Position numbers and translations under genes: made by a program. Under the pieces are notes generated by a model. The model searched no databases, was not told the origin of the DNA, and saw only the letters and a program-made list of their open reading frames with translations. A stretch of 58,249 bases of DNA from Terriglobia bacterium (GTDB lineage Bacteria; Acidobacteriota; Terriglobia; UBA7540), in NCBI GenBank assembly GCA_030038235.1, contig JASHPE010000171.1, forward strand, positions 1 to 58,249, given 5' to 3'. Position 1 is the stretch's first letter; the number at the start of each line of letters is the position of its first letter. Below, piece after piece: positions 51,099 to 58,249 of this stretch.

Positions 51099-52742
51099 AT
51101 GGCCACTTCAACCGCGATCGCACAACCCGCGCCCGGACAGATTGTGCGCGCGCTGGTATGCGCAGCGCCGTCTCAACTGTCGACCAGTCCCCTGCTCGGG
51201 ATTTTAGGGGTAGTTCTGGGTGCGGGAATCGTCACACTGGCTGGCCGCATGCTTACCCTTGGCCTGGCCGATCTCAAGGGGCACGTGGGGATCAGTTACG
51301 ACGCAGGAGCCTGGATCGGGAGCGCCTTTAGCGTCGCGCTGATGTTCATCGGGCCTTTCACCGTCTACCTGGGCGCTTTGATGGGACCGCGCAAAATTCT
51401 GTTTGTCGCAGCGACAGCGTTCGCGGTCATCAACGCATTCATTCCCCTCGTTCACAGCTATAGCCTGCTCATCGTGGCACTCGTCCTGGCCGGTCTGACG
51501 TCGGGCACGTTCTACCCGCTCACGCTCACCTTTGCGCTACGTAATATTCCGCCTCGGTTCCTCCCCTACACGGTCGCGCTCTACGCGGGGTTCGTGGATG
51601 GAGCTGTGAATATCGCGCCAAGCCTTTACGGCTGGTTCCGTGATCATCTCTCCTGGCAGTGGATGTTCTGGAATTCATCGGTAATCACGCTGGCGATGAT
51701 GGTATGCGTCTATTACGGAATACCAGCATCGCCCGCAACCGGGAAATCCGGAAAGGCCCCTAGCTTCGAGGGATTCCTGTACGCCAGCGCAGGGTTCGCG
51801 ATGTTATTCGCCGCGCTCGACCAGGGCGAGAGGCTCGACTGGTGGCGATCCGGGCTCTTCACCGCATTGTTCGCCGGTGGGTCGTTCTTTTTGCTGTGCT
51901 CGCTGATCCGGCGCCTGCGTGGCCCCAATCCGCTGGTTGATCTGCCGTACCTGCGCCAATGGAACACGCTGGTGCTCGGAGTGGGACTCATTTTTTTTCG
52001 ATTTGCCCTGCTGGGCACCGTCATCCTGATTCCGCAATCGTTGGCCATACACGGATTTGAGGCTGATCAAATCGGTCCCTCCGTGGTCTGGACCGCCGCG
52101 CCGGTACTTCTCCTCACCGTCATCGGCGCGCTCCTGCTGCTCGCGAGGGTGGATTCACGTTTGTTGATGGCTGTGGGCTTCACTTGCATGGCTCTCGCGG
52201 CCTGGATGAACGCCGATCTGACCAGCGCATGGTCAGCTTCGAATTATTACCGAACCGAGTTGCTGATGGGCGTGGGGCAGGCGTTTGCGTTCATCGGCCT
52301 GGTGGCAACCATCATTCTCCAGGCCATCTTTTCCGGAGGGTTGTCGAAGCCGCAGTGGGTGCTCACGTTCTCGGCTTTCTTCCACGTTCTCCGGCTCTTC
52401 GGCGGGCAGATCGGGGTTGCTTTCATGACCCACTTCATCGCGCAGCGCGAGAAGTTGCACTCCAATCTCCTCGGCCTGCATGTGCAGCGCGGGAGTTGGA
52501 TCACGCACCGCAACATCCAGGGGCTCGGAGCCGGATTGTTCGCGAAATCCTACGGGCTGGGTGCGGCAGGTGGCAGGGCCGTGGAACTCATCGCCAGCAG
52601 GACGCGGCTTCAAGCTTACACGCTAAGCCTTATCGACGGTTTTTACTTGCTAGCGTGGGCATGCTTCATTGCGCTGCTCCTGGTTGCGCTGTTGCGCAAG
52701 GAGCCGCTGGACTATGGCGACATCAGCTCCATGACGTGCTGA
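51099..52742 (+). CDS. MFS drug-efflux pump, DHA2/EmrB type
   Basis: A 547-residue membrane protein with about 14 hydrophobic helices, e.g. GILGVVLGAGIVTLAGRMLT, IGPFTVYLGALMGPRKILFV and LMGVGQAFAFIGLVATIILQ. The size and 14-helix layout match the DHA2 subfamily that exports drugs with H+. The central loop (SPATGKSGKAPSFEGF) is short. It begins 12 bp after the adaptor gene and lies before the TolC-like gene, forming a complete tripartite exporter. The drug or metabolite is not deducible. Confidence 0.9.
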   Translation: MATSTAIAQPAPGQIVRALVCAAPSQLSTSPLLGILGVVLGAGIVTLAGRMLTLGLADLKGHVGISYDAGAWIGSAFSVALMFIGPFTVYLGALMGPRKILFVAATAFAVINAFIPLVHSYSLLIVALVLAGLTSGTFYPLTLTFALRNIPPRFLPYTVALYAGFVDGAVNIAPSLYGWFRDHLSWQWMFWNSSVITLAMMVCVYYGIPASPATGKSGKAPSFEGFLYASAGFAMLFAALDQGERLDWWRSGLFTALFAGGSFFLLCSLIRRLRGPNPLVDLPYLRQWNTLVLGVGLIFFRFALLGTVILIPQSLAIHGFEADQIGPSVVWTAAPVLLLTVIGALLLLARVDSRLLMAVGFTCMALAAWMNADLTSAWSASNYYRTELLMGVGQAFAFIGLVATIILQAIFSGGLSKPQWVLTFSAFFHVLRLFGGQIGVAFMTHFIAQREKLHSNLLGLHVQRGSWITHRNIQGLGAGLFAKSYGLGAAGGRAVELIASRTRLQAYTLSLIDGFYLLAWACFIALLLVALLRKEPLDYGDISSMTC

Positions 52743-52770
52743 CGCCGGCCCGCACCTCAGGAGGTGAAAC

Positions 52771-54186
52771 ATGAACTCTTGTACTTACTTTAGTCGGAGG
52801 CTGCTGCATCGCGCGCGGCAACGGCACGACGAGAGCGGGATTCCAGTGAAAACGATGCTCCTCGCCGCCGCAACCGTCGCGCTTGTCACCGGGGTCACGG
52901 TCCGGGCGGCTGACACCAGGAAGCTAACTATGACGGAGGCCGTAGGGCTCGCACTGAAGCAGAACCGCAATCTCAAGATCGCGCGCTTCAAAGTTCAGGA
53001 GGCTCAGGAGGAGAAAGCCAGTGCCAGGTCGCAGTACTTCCCGATCCTGAGGAACGAAACGAATGTCCTTCACCTCACCGCACTGCAAGACATTGATATT
53101 CCCGCCGGCACCTTTGGGACGATCCCGCAAGTCGGGCCTTCTCCGCCACACAACCTGTTCATCGACCAAGGCGATACCAATATCGTCGGAAGCGCCACGT
53201 CACTGAGCCAGCCCCTCACTCAGTTGCTTCGCGTCCGCCGGGCGAATAGAGCCGCGGAAGCGGACATCGCATCCTCCCAGTCCGATGCCAGGAAATCAGA
53301 AGTCGAGGTGGCACTGAAGGTCCACCAGCTCTACTACGCCCTGCTGGTAGCTCAACTCAACCGGCAGGCGGCGGAGCAACAGGTGCAGTATGCGGATGAA
53401 GACCTTCGCGAGAGCGCCAACAATGTGCAGAACGGTTCGGAGCTGAAAGTCACCGAGATCAGCAGTCAGGCTAGCGACCTGGAGTCGAAGCAAACCGTCC
53501 TCACGGCGGATCTGCAGATCGACGACTTAAATGCGGAGTTTGACGACTTGCTGGGACTCCCCGTGGGGACGAAGCTGGAGCTCGACCCGGCAGTAAAGAC
53601 GGATTTCACCATTCCGCCCAAAGATCAATGCCTGCAAATGGCTTGGACACAGAATCCGGACATCCGGTCAGCTGAGGATTCGGTAACGAAAGCCAGAGCG
53701 GGAGTGGGCGTGGCCCGCACGAAGTTCATCCCCGACGTCACAGTTTATGCCAAGTACAGCTACCAGAATGGAATCCCGTTTTTCGTCCATAACTTCGGCA
53801 CCTTCGGCGTGACCATGCAATACGACATCTTTGACTTTGGCAGGCGTCGCGCCGAAGTCCGCCAGGACGAAATTCAGGTCCGTGAGGCCGAGGAAAACCT
53901 GCAGCGTCTGAAGGACGAAGTCGCGGTCCAGGTGGAGCAAACCTATAACAAGCTTCAGCGCACGAAAAGCATGGTCGAGGTTGCCCAGCAGGTGGTGGCT
54001 CTGCGCACGGAAGGCGAGCGTCTGGCATCGAATCAGGTCGAGCACGGGGTTGTGCTCGTTTCCGAGCAGCGCAAGGCCAGTTCCCAGGTGTACGAGGCGC
54101 AAGCTGGACTGCTCGAGGCAAGCCTGGCCTATGTCGAGGCGCGCGCCGAACTCGATCAAACCATCGGGGTCGTGTCGCAGTTTTGA
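52771..54186 (+). CDS. TolC-family outer-membrane efflux protein
   Basis: The 471-residue product has a signal-like stretch (about 27-47, KTMLLAAATVALVTGVTVRA), then two TolC-type repeats: KLTMTEAVGLALKQNRNLKI, SQPLTQLLRVRRANRAAEAD, and later QMAWTQNPDIRSAEDSVTKA, YAKYSYQNGIPFFVHNFGTF and EEAEENLQRL-type helices. It forms the trimeric channel through the outer membrane. The ATG at 52771 has a strong AGGAGGTGAAAC site; a GTG near the hydrophobic stretch could be the true start. It is the last gene of the efflux operon. Confidence 0.88.
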   Translation: MNSCTYFSRRLLHRARQRHDESGIPVKTMLLAAATVALVTGVTVRAADTRKLTMTEAVGLALKQNRNLKIARFKVQEAQEEKASARSQYFPILRNETNVLHLTALQDIDIPAGTFGTIPQVGPSPPHNLFIDQGDTNIVGSATSLSQPLTQLLRVRRANRAAEADIASSQSDARKSEVEVALKVHQLYYALLVAQLNRQAAEQQVQYADEDLRESANNVQNGSELKVTEISSQASDLESKQTVLTADLQIDDLNAEFDDLLGLPVGTKLELDPAVKTDFTIPPKDQCLQMAWTQNPDIRSAEDSVTKARAGVGVARTKFIPDVTVYAKYSYQNGIPFFVHNFGTFGVTMQYDIFDFGRRRAEVRQDEIQVREAEENLQRLKDEVAVQVEQTYNKLQRTKSMVEVAQQVVALRTEGERLASNQVEHGVVLVSEQRKASSQVYEAQAGLLEASLAYVEARAELDQTIGVVSQF

Positions 54187-54202
54187 CATCCGCAGCTGCG
54201 AA

Positions 54203-55084
54203 TCAGCCGTGAGTGCTTATGCCGTGCCCTCCGCTAAACAACGACAATCGTGCGCTCACCACCTGCTTCATCGCACTAACCGCCGCAGGTAGCAACTTGT
54301 ACGGGACAACCTGATCGCGGTCACTTGTGAATGCCGTTTCCAAGCCACGCCGCCAGGCCAGGCGCACCTCCGTGTTGATGTGGACTTCCGTCATACCGGC
54401 CCGAATCGCCCGGCTGAGGTCGTCGTCGTTGGTGCCGGAGGCGCCGTGGAGGGTCATAAGGATTCCCGTCGCTTTGGCGATCTCGGCGATCCGCTCGATA
54501 TTCAGACGCTTCTGCGTCTCACCCTGAACCATGCTGAGTGACATCCCGTGTGTGTTTCCTACCGCGGGGGCGAGAATGTCGATGCCCGTTGCGGAAACGA
54601 ACTCTTTCGCTTCCTCGGCTGTAGTCAACCTCAAGTCCTTCGGAGCTTCGTGGATTTCGGAACCCGCTCCTATCTGACCGATCTCACCCTCGATGAGGAT
54701 CGAAGGGTTGATCGCCTTCAAAATCTCAACGGCACCCTTTGTCTCCGCCACGTTCTCGGCGAACGGCAATTCCGAACGATCGAACACAATGGAATCAAAC
54801 CCGGCTCTTGCGGCCTCCTCCGCGCTCGCGAGGGAGTGGGTGTGGTCCGCGTTGAGGAAAATCGGATAGTCGTACTCGTCGCGAAGAGCCTTTAGGGCCG
54901 ACGCACCCACACGCACGCCCATAAAGGCGCGCTCACCCTCGGAAAGCCCGACGATAACTGGCAGGCTGAGTTCGCGAGCCGACTCGAACACCGCCTTCAG
55001 GCCGGCCAAATCCGAGACGTTGAAGTGGCCAATGGCGACTTTATTCTGCTGTGCTTCGCCGAGTAGCTCACGAAGGGTTTTCAT
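54203..55084 (-). CDS. class II fructose-bisphosphate/tagatose-bisphosphate-type aldolase
   Basis: The 293-residue protein has class II aldolase motifs: NVSDLAGLKAVFESARELSL, FLNADHTHSLASAEEAARAG (Asp80 and zinc His81, His83), GEIGQIGAGSEI, APAVGNTHGMS (zinc His) and LHGASGTNDDDL. Zinc stabilises the enolate and the enzyme splits ketose-bisphosphates to DHAP and an aldehyde. It is nearest to KbaY/GatY/FbaA types; which sugar is not certain. ATG 55084 follows AGGAGCCCATT. It lies divergent to the efflux operon with no pathway partner visible. Confidence 0.85.
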   Translation of the reverse strand: MKTLRELLGEAQQNKVAIGHFNVSDLAGLKAVFESARELSLPVIVGLSEGERAFMGVRVGASALKALRDEYDYPIFLNADHTHSLASAEEAARAGFDSIVFDRSELPFAENVAETKGAVEILKAINPSILIEGEIGQIGAGSEIHEAPKDLRLTTAEEAKEFVSATGIDILAPAVGNTHGMSLSMVQGETQKRLNIERIAEIAKATGILMTLHGASGTNDDDLSRAIRAGMTEVHINTEVRLAWRRGLETAFTSDRDQVVPYKLLPAAVSAMKQVVSARLSLFSGGHGISTHG

Positions 55085-55157
55085 AATGGGCTCCTGTATA
55101 TAAAGCAGATTGTTTGCGCAACCGCGCTTGTGAAATGGTGAATTTAGGGCCTTGTTG

Positions 55158-55349
55158 TCAGGTTGCCATAACAAGGCCACCTGCGGCCCGAATGACCTCT
55201 CCAGTGATCCAGGCAGATTCGTCCGATACCAGGAACACTGCCAGCGGCGCGATATCGGTCACGCGACCGAGCCGGCCGAGCGGTGTCTTCCCGGCCAGGA
55301 CTGTGCCGGCGCCGCCCTCTAACGTCCTTCCGCCCTCCGGGCCAAACCG
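55158..55349 (-). pseudogene. C-terminal remnant of a short-chain dehydrogenase
   Basis: Translation on the minus strand gives [60 protein letters not shown] and MAT, ended by TGA (55160-55158). An in-frame TAG (55352-55350) lies just before the first residue. This is the C-terminal end of a Rossmann SDR (family: P.GR.G.P.DIA...FL.SD.S.W.TGE....GG). The cofactor domain and the Tyr-Lys active site are absent. Confidence 0.82.
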
Positions 55350-55410
55350 CTAGACCGCCTCCTGCACGGTGAGAATTGACCCCAGGATAGAAGCCTTCCC
55401 CGCCGAGTCC

Positions 55411-56838
55411 CTATGGTAGCCGTGCTGGAGGCAGACCCAAAATGAAGCTGACGCGTTTTGCCTCTTCTGCTGCTGTCAATTGTTCCGGCGTCAAATTTCT
55501 TCTCGTGAAGCGTCGATAATCACTCGTCTTATTGGCGGCCGCCACTTGCACGAACTCCACCGACTCCGGAACTGCTGGAATCCTTGCGCCGAACCAATGA
55601 GGGTCGTCACGCTGTACCCATGTGACGAGCGCCAACACCGAGCCGGGCAAATAGACGGGTGTGGCCGTAGATGGAGTTCCACGTGCATTTACGGTCTGCA
55701 TTGCCGCTCCGTCGCCGTATAGCGTCGACATCGTGTGCGCATTTGGATCGACGTACATGGTGATGGCGCTCCAGGCGAGCGGTTGATAAGGCAGATTGGC
55801 GGGCAGAGCGGCGGCCTCGTTGTTTACGATCTCATCCCCTGGCACATGCGCTGTCGTGATCGGCAGCGTATAGACATAATCATTGCCGCCCACAGGCAGG
55901 TGACAGCCCGTACACTCGTTGACGAATCGCGCGTCGTTCCCATAAGGTTTTAGTTCCAGGCCGCGCCAGCGGCCCCAGCCCCAACCGTCAGTGTTTCTGT
56001 ACTGTTTCGCATCCTTCAGCATTAATTCCACCTGTACGAATTCGCCAGGGAGCAACAGGCCGTCCGGGCCAAGTTCCTGCTGCCATGCGATCTTGGCGAA
56101 GCGCGCGCCATCAGGCCACGGTGAAATCTTTCCCGATTGTGCCGCTTTCAAGGCGATGTCATTGCCCAAAACAAATCGGAATGTGTTGTTATCCCCACGA
56201 TCGGTGAAGCTAATCGGCTTCCAGCCCTCGAAGGCCGGATCAAGCGGGAATCCGTCGAACTCCTGCTGCGCCGTCGCCAGAGATACAGGAGGCGGAGTGC
56301 TGCCGGCAACGGCCGCAGCCGATGTCGGGCTCTTCGCGTTGACGCCCACGGGTGCGCTGGCAGGCGGATTTGGTGAAGACGTCCAGGGTGCGAGATAACC
56401 CTTCAGTGTGGCCAGTTCGTCTGGAGTCACCCTGGAGTCAGGGTGTAACGCGAGGAATCTTGGCAACGGCATCGCCCCGAGCTGGATCACATTGGCAGCC
56501 TCGTAGAGCGTTGCCTTCTGCATCGCTGGCGGTTTCGAGCCCAATGTCGAGAAATTCAGGTGCTCGCGTGCTGTCAGCACATCATGTCGCACCAGCCAAT
56601 AGCCTGGCACAATCTGGTCGAACCACGAGAGTCGCCGTTGGTCCGAGTGGCAGCTATAACAGCTATTCTCGAGAATGTCCCTGACCCCGGGCGGTGCTTC
56701 CACTTCGGCTCTGGTCGGTTTGGTTGGGATGCCCGGCCGCACGAACTGCAGGAGAACGAACGCGACCGCGACCGCAATGGCCAGCTTGCCATAAATATTC
56801 ATGAGCTTCACCACTTCGTCAACGGAAAACTCCGTCAT
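55411..56838 (-). CDS. haem-binding and cytochrome P460 fusion protein
   Basis: The 475-residue exported protein has an N-terminal hydrophobic helix (about 17-33), then a cytochrome c-type haem-binding domain with CYSCHSD (60-64) and SWFDQIVPGYWLVRHDV. A Pro/Ala-rich linker (150-185) leads to a cytochrome P460-like domain (about 200-400) with FEGWKPISFTDRGDNNTFRF and a second CxxCH, NECTGCHLPVGGND (309-313). It ends with DYRRFTRRNLTPEQLTAAEE. P460 domains often oxidise hydroxylamine or act in detoxification; the role here is not known. Start at 56838 or ATG 56802 is uncertain. Confidence 0.78.
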   Translation of the reverse strand: MTEFSVDEVVKLMNIYGKLAIAVAVAFVLLQFVRPGIPTKPTRAEVEAPPGVRDILENSCYSCHSDQRRLSWFDQIVPGYWLVRHDVLTAREHLNFSTLGSKPPAMQKATLYEAANVIQLGAMPLPRFLALHPDSRVTPDELATLKGYLAPWTSSPNPPASAPVGVNAKSPTSAAAVAGSTPPPVSLATAQQEFDGFPLDPAFEGWKPISFTDRGDNNTFRFVLGNDIALKAAQSGKISPWPDGARFAKIAWQQELGPDGLLLPGEFVQVELMLKDAKQYRNTDGWGWGRWRGLELKPYGNDARFVNECTGCHLPVGGNDYVYTLPITTAHVPGDEIVNNEAAALPANLPYQPLAWSAITMYVDPNAHTMSTLYGDGAAMQTVNARGTPSTATPVYLPGSVLALVTWVQRDDPHWFGARIPAVPESVEFVQVAAANKTSDYRRFTRRNLTPEQLTAAEEAKRVSFILGLPPARLP

Positions 56839-57036
56839 CGATCAATGGCACGCTTTAGCTGCGGTGAGCGTAGCACCGGCGCTCTGGTGATGCTCGCGGC
56901 GGGTTCGCTGCGAGCGTAGACATTTGATCGCCTACGAGGCTTACGCCCCACCGCATGCTCAGAGTTGTTGTCTACTGCCGGGCTCTAACCAATAAGGTCT
57001 TTCGTCTTAAATTAGATGATTGGTTCTTCGGACCGA

Positions 57037-57843
57037 TCACGCGGATTTTCCTTTCCGGGCAACAGGCTCGGTCTTGGCTTGCATGGATTTGACGAGGTCG
57101 GCCGCCGAGGCTCCTTCGAGCGACAATCCGTACCCAACCTCTCGCACGATGCGCTCTTTCAAGGGCTGAATAAAGTGCACGCGCGTGTTGCGGCGCGTCA
57201 CCTCCGGAGCCTTCAAGTACAGGTCGGCTAATTCCCGCGCCCGACTGAGCGCCTCACCGTTCGGCACAACCTCGGCAACAACTCCCCATTCCTGTGCAGT
57301 GCGCGCCGGCAGCGGCCGTGGGTTGAGCAGGAAGGCCTCCGCTCGTCCTGCTCCGGCGCGATAACTCCACGTGGTAAAGACTCCGTCGCCGGGCGCAACG
57401 CCCGCAGCGAAGTGCGCCACGTCCTGGAAAGTCGCGCCCTCAGCGGCCACGATCACGCTGGCAAGTAGCGCGTAGTCGGAGTGTACATGGGCGCGTCCTT
57501 CGATTGCCGCGATCACCGGCACACGTATGTTGGCTATGTTTTCCAAAGCCTGAATGCCTTCGTCGTGAACCTGGCTCCAAACGCCGGGATCGGAGCCGTC
57601 GCCGAAAGATGACCAATCGACATCCGTAATGAAGTCCCCGCCTGCGCCCGTCAGGATTACGATCTTGTTCGCTCGATCCTGCGAAATCCTGTAAAAGGCT
57701 TCGACAAATTCCGTGTGAGTGTGTGCGGTCATAACGCACGGCCCGCCGTTGGTGTGGAGTTGAACAATCAGCACACCGTTGGCGTCTCGCGTCAGCTTTG
57801 TGTTGTGATAGGCAGTGAAGTAATCAGTTTGATGTGTTTGCAT
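57037..57843 (-). CDS. crotonase-fold hydrolase, similar to 6-oxocamphor hydrolase
   Basis: The 268-residue protein is a member of the enoyl-CoA hydratase/isomerase superfamily: ILTGAGGDFITDVDWSSF, VPVIAAIEGRAHVHSDYALL, then AEGATFQDVAHFAAGVAPGD and GVFTTWSYRAGAGRAEAFLL. The motif ATFQD-x-x-HF-x-x-G-x-x-PGDG is that of beta-diketone hydrolases such as 6-oxocamphor hydrolase, which cleave C-C bonds without CoA. ATG 57843 follows GAGGAGAATGCT; the frame is open further upstream. It is separate from the P460 gene by ~200 bp. Confidence 0.75.
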   Translation of the reverse strand: MQTHQTDYFTAYHNTKLTRDANGVLIVQLHTNGGPCVMTAHTHTEFVEAFYRISQDRANKIVILTGAGGDFITDVDWSSFGDGSDPGVWSQVHDEGIQALENIANIRVPVIAAIEGRAHVHSDYALLASVIVAAEGATFQDVAHFAAGVAPGDGVFTTWSYRAGAGRAEAFLLNPRPLPARTAQEWGVVAEVVPNGEALSRARELADLYLKAPEVTRRNTRVHFIQPLKERIVREVGYGLSLEGASAADLVKSMQAKTEPVARKGKSA

Positions 57844-58249
57844 AGCATTCTCCTCTATGGCTTCCCGCTCGGATTCAATCGCCCATCTGGAAAGTCCTTC
57901 CGAAAAAATGCCTGGCAACGATGCACCGGTCCTCTAGCAGCTAGACCTTGAGCCTGAACATCTACGGCGTGCCTATTTGATGAAACTTGCCGTCGATGTG
58001 GGTGCGTTTTTCGACAGGATGGAACGGAGGTGCACATGCGGAAGAAGCACAGCCGCAACCCCAGCCGCACATCTAAGTAATTGAAAATCGGAGGGTTGAT
58101 TTAGAAATAACGGATCCAGTCGGTTCGTGGGGGGCCAACGCTTATGTTCCGGCGGAAGTTAGATCGAGGCCGGCATCACGATTGGCGAGTTGCGTCGCCC
58201 GCTCGGAAGCTGGCCGGCCTTGTTTCGCATTTAATCGTGCCAGTCGCCA
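57844..58249. other. 406-bp end region with no identifiable gene
   Basis: Open frames here are short and without ribosome-binding sites. I see no RNA gene, repeat of the families above, or terminator. Confidence 0.55.

Overview
The window looks like chromosomal DNA of a GC-rich Acidobacteriota bacterium (Solibacter/Bryobacter or Terriglobia type). This is an inference from the protein families: a GloVer repeat protein, FG-GAP and choice-of-anchor-D secreted proteins, YXWGXW and PEP-CTERM proteins, BrnT and RelE/ParE modules, and intergenic DNA crowded with palindromic repeats. There is no rRNA, CRISPR array, intact insertion sequence or prophage.

Layout. 1-4.1 kb (+): the end of a nine-repeat FG-GAP protein, a family-25 glycosyltransferase and a secreted GH51-like arabinofuranosidase. 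4.2-9.0 kb: a PEP-CTERM protein, an M24-fold protein lacking most metal ligands, tRNA-Pro(CGG), and glmM followed by a TrbI/VirB10-like protein. 9.0-10.7 kb: a gene desert holding dispersed repeats and a five-unit tandem array of ~100-bp units, each with three palindromes; the array ends on a stray copy of part of a nearby methyltransferase gene. 10.8-16.6 kb: a BrnT toxin-antitoxin pair, that methyltransferase, two secreted beta-propeller-like proteins, a 59-residue metallothionein and a double-VOC protein. 16.5-23.4 kb (-): folP, a GlpF-type channel, ftsH and tilS. 24-26.7 kb (+): a large FG-GAP/choice-of-anchor-D protein and a beta-helix remnant. 26.7-32.1 kb (-): a housekeeping block, ispE, tRNA-Gln(UUG), prs, rplY, pth, rpsF, rpsR, rplI. 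32.2-35.8 kb (-): a short secreted protein, a truncated GloVer protein, a toxin gene broken by one stop codon with its antitoxin, and a long TPR protein. 36-45.2 kb: dnaB and alr (+), an EVE protein and a coiled-coil membrane protein (-), then glpK, a beta-hydroxyacid dehydrogenase, a PaaK-type ligase and a membrane protein (+). 45.3-58.2 kb: a ParE remnant, a GH19 lysozyme-like protein, the egtB-egtD ergothioneine pair, a sigma-54 activator remnant, an EmrA/EmrB/TolC-type efflux operon, a class II aldolase, a short-chain dehydrogenase remnant, a haem-binding/cytochrome P460 protein and a 6-oxocamphor-hydrolase-like crotonase.

How genes work together. The prs to rplI block supplies PRPP, ribosomal proteins and peptidyl-tRNA hydrolase. 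tilS-ftsH and folP-glpF are minus-strand groups. egtB and egtD are 18 bp apart and make the ergothioneine core. The efflux trio encodes adaptor, inner-membrane pump and outer-membrane channel. GlpF and GlpK together would give glycerol uptake although they lie 22 kb apart.

The most unusual feature is the intergenic DNA. Four repeat classes recur: (i) inverted repeats whose arms are built of degenerate 7- or 8-nt words, the word differing between loci; (ii) a 122-bp MITE-like element with 20-21 bp terminal inverted repeats; (iii) a ~70-bp GCCGGTG palindrome, one copy of which lies in frame inside tilS; and (iv) the three-palindrome tandem array. Several of these elements supply stop codons or touch start codons. 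Five to seven gene remnants also mark the window as a place where genes are being lost.
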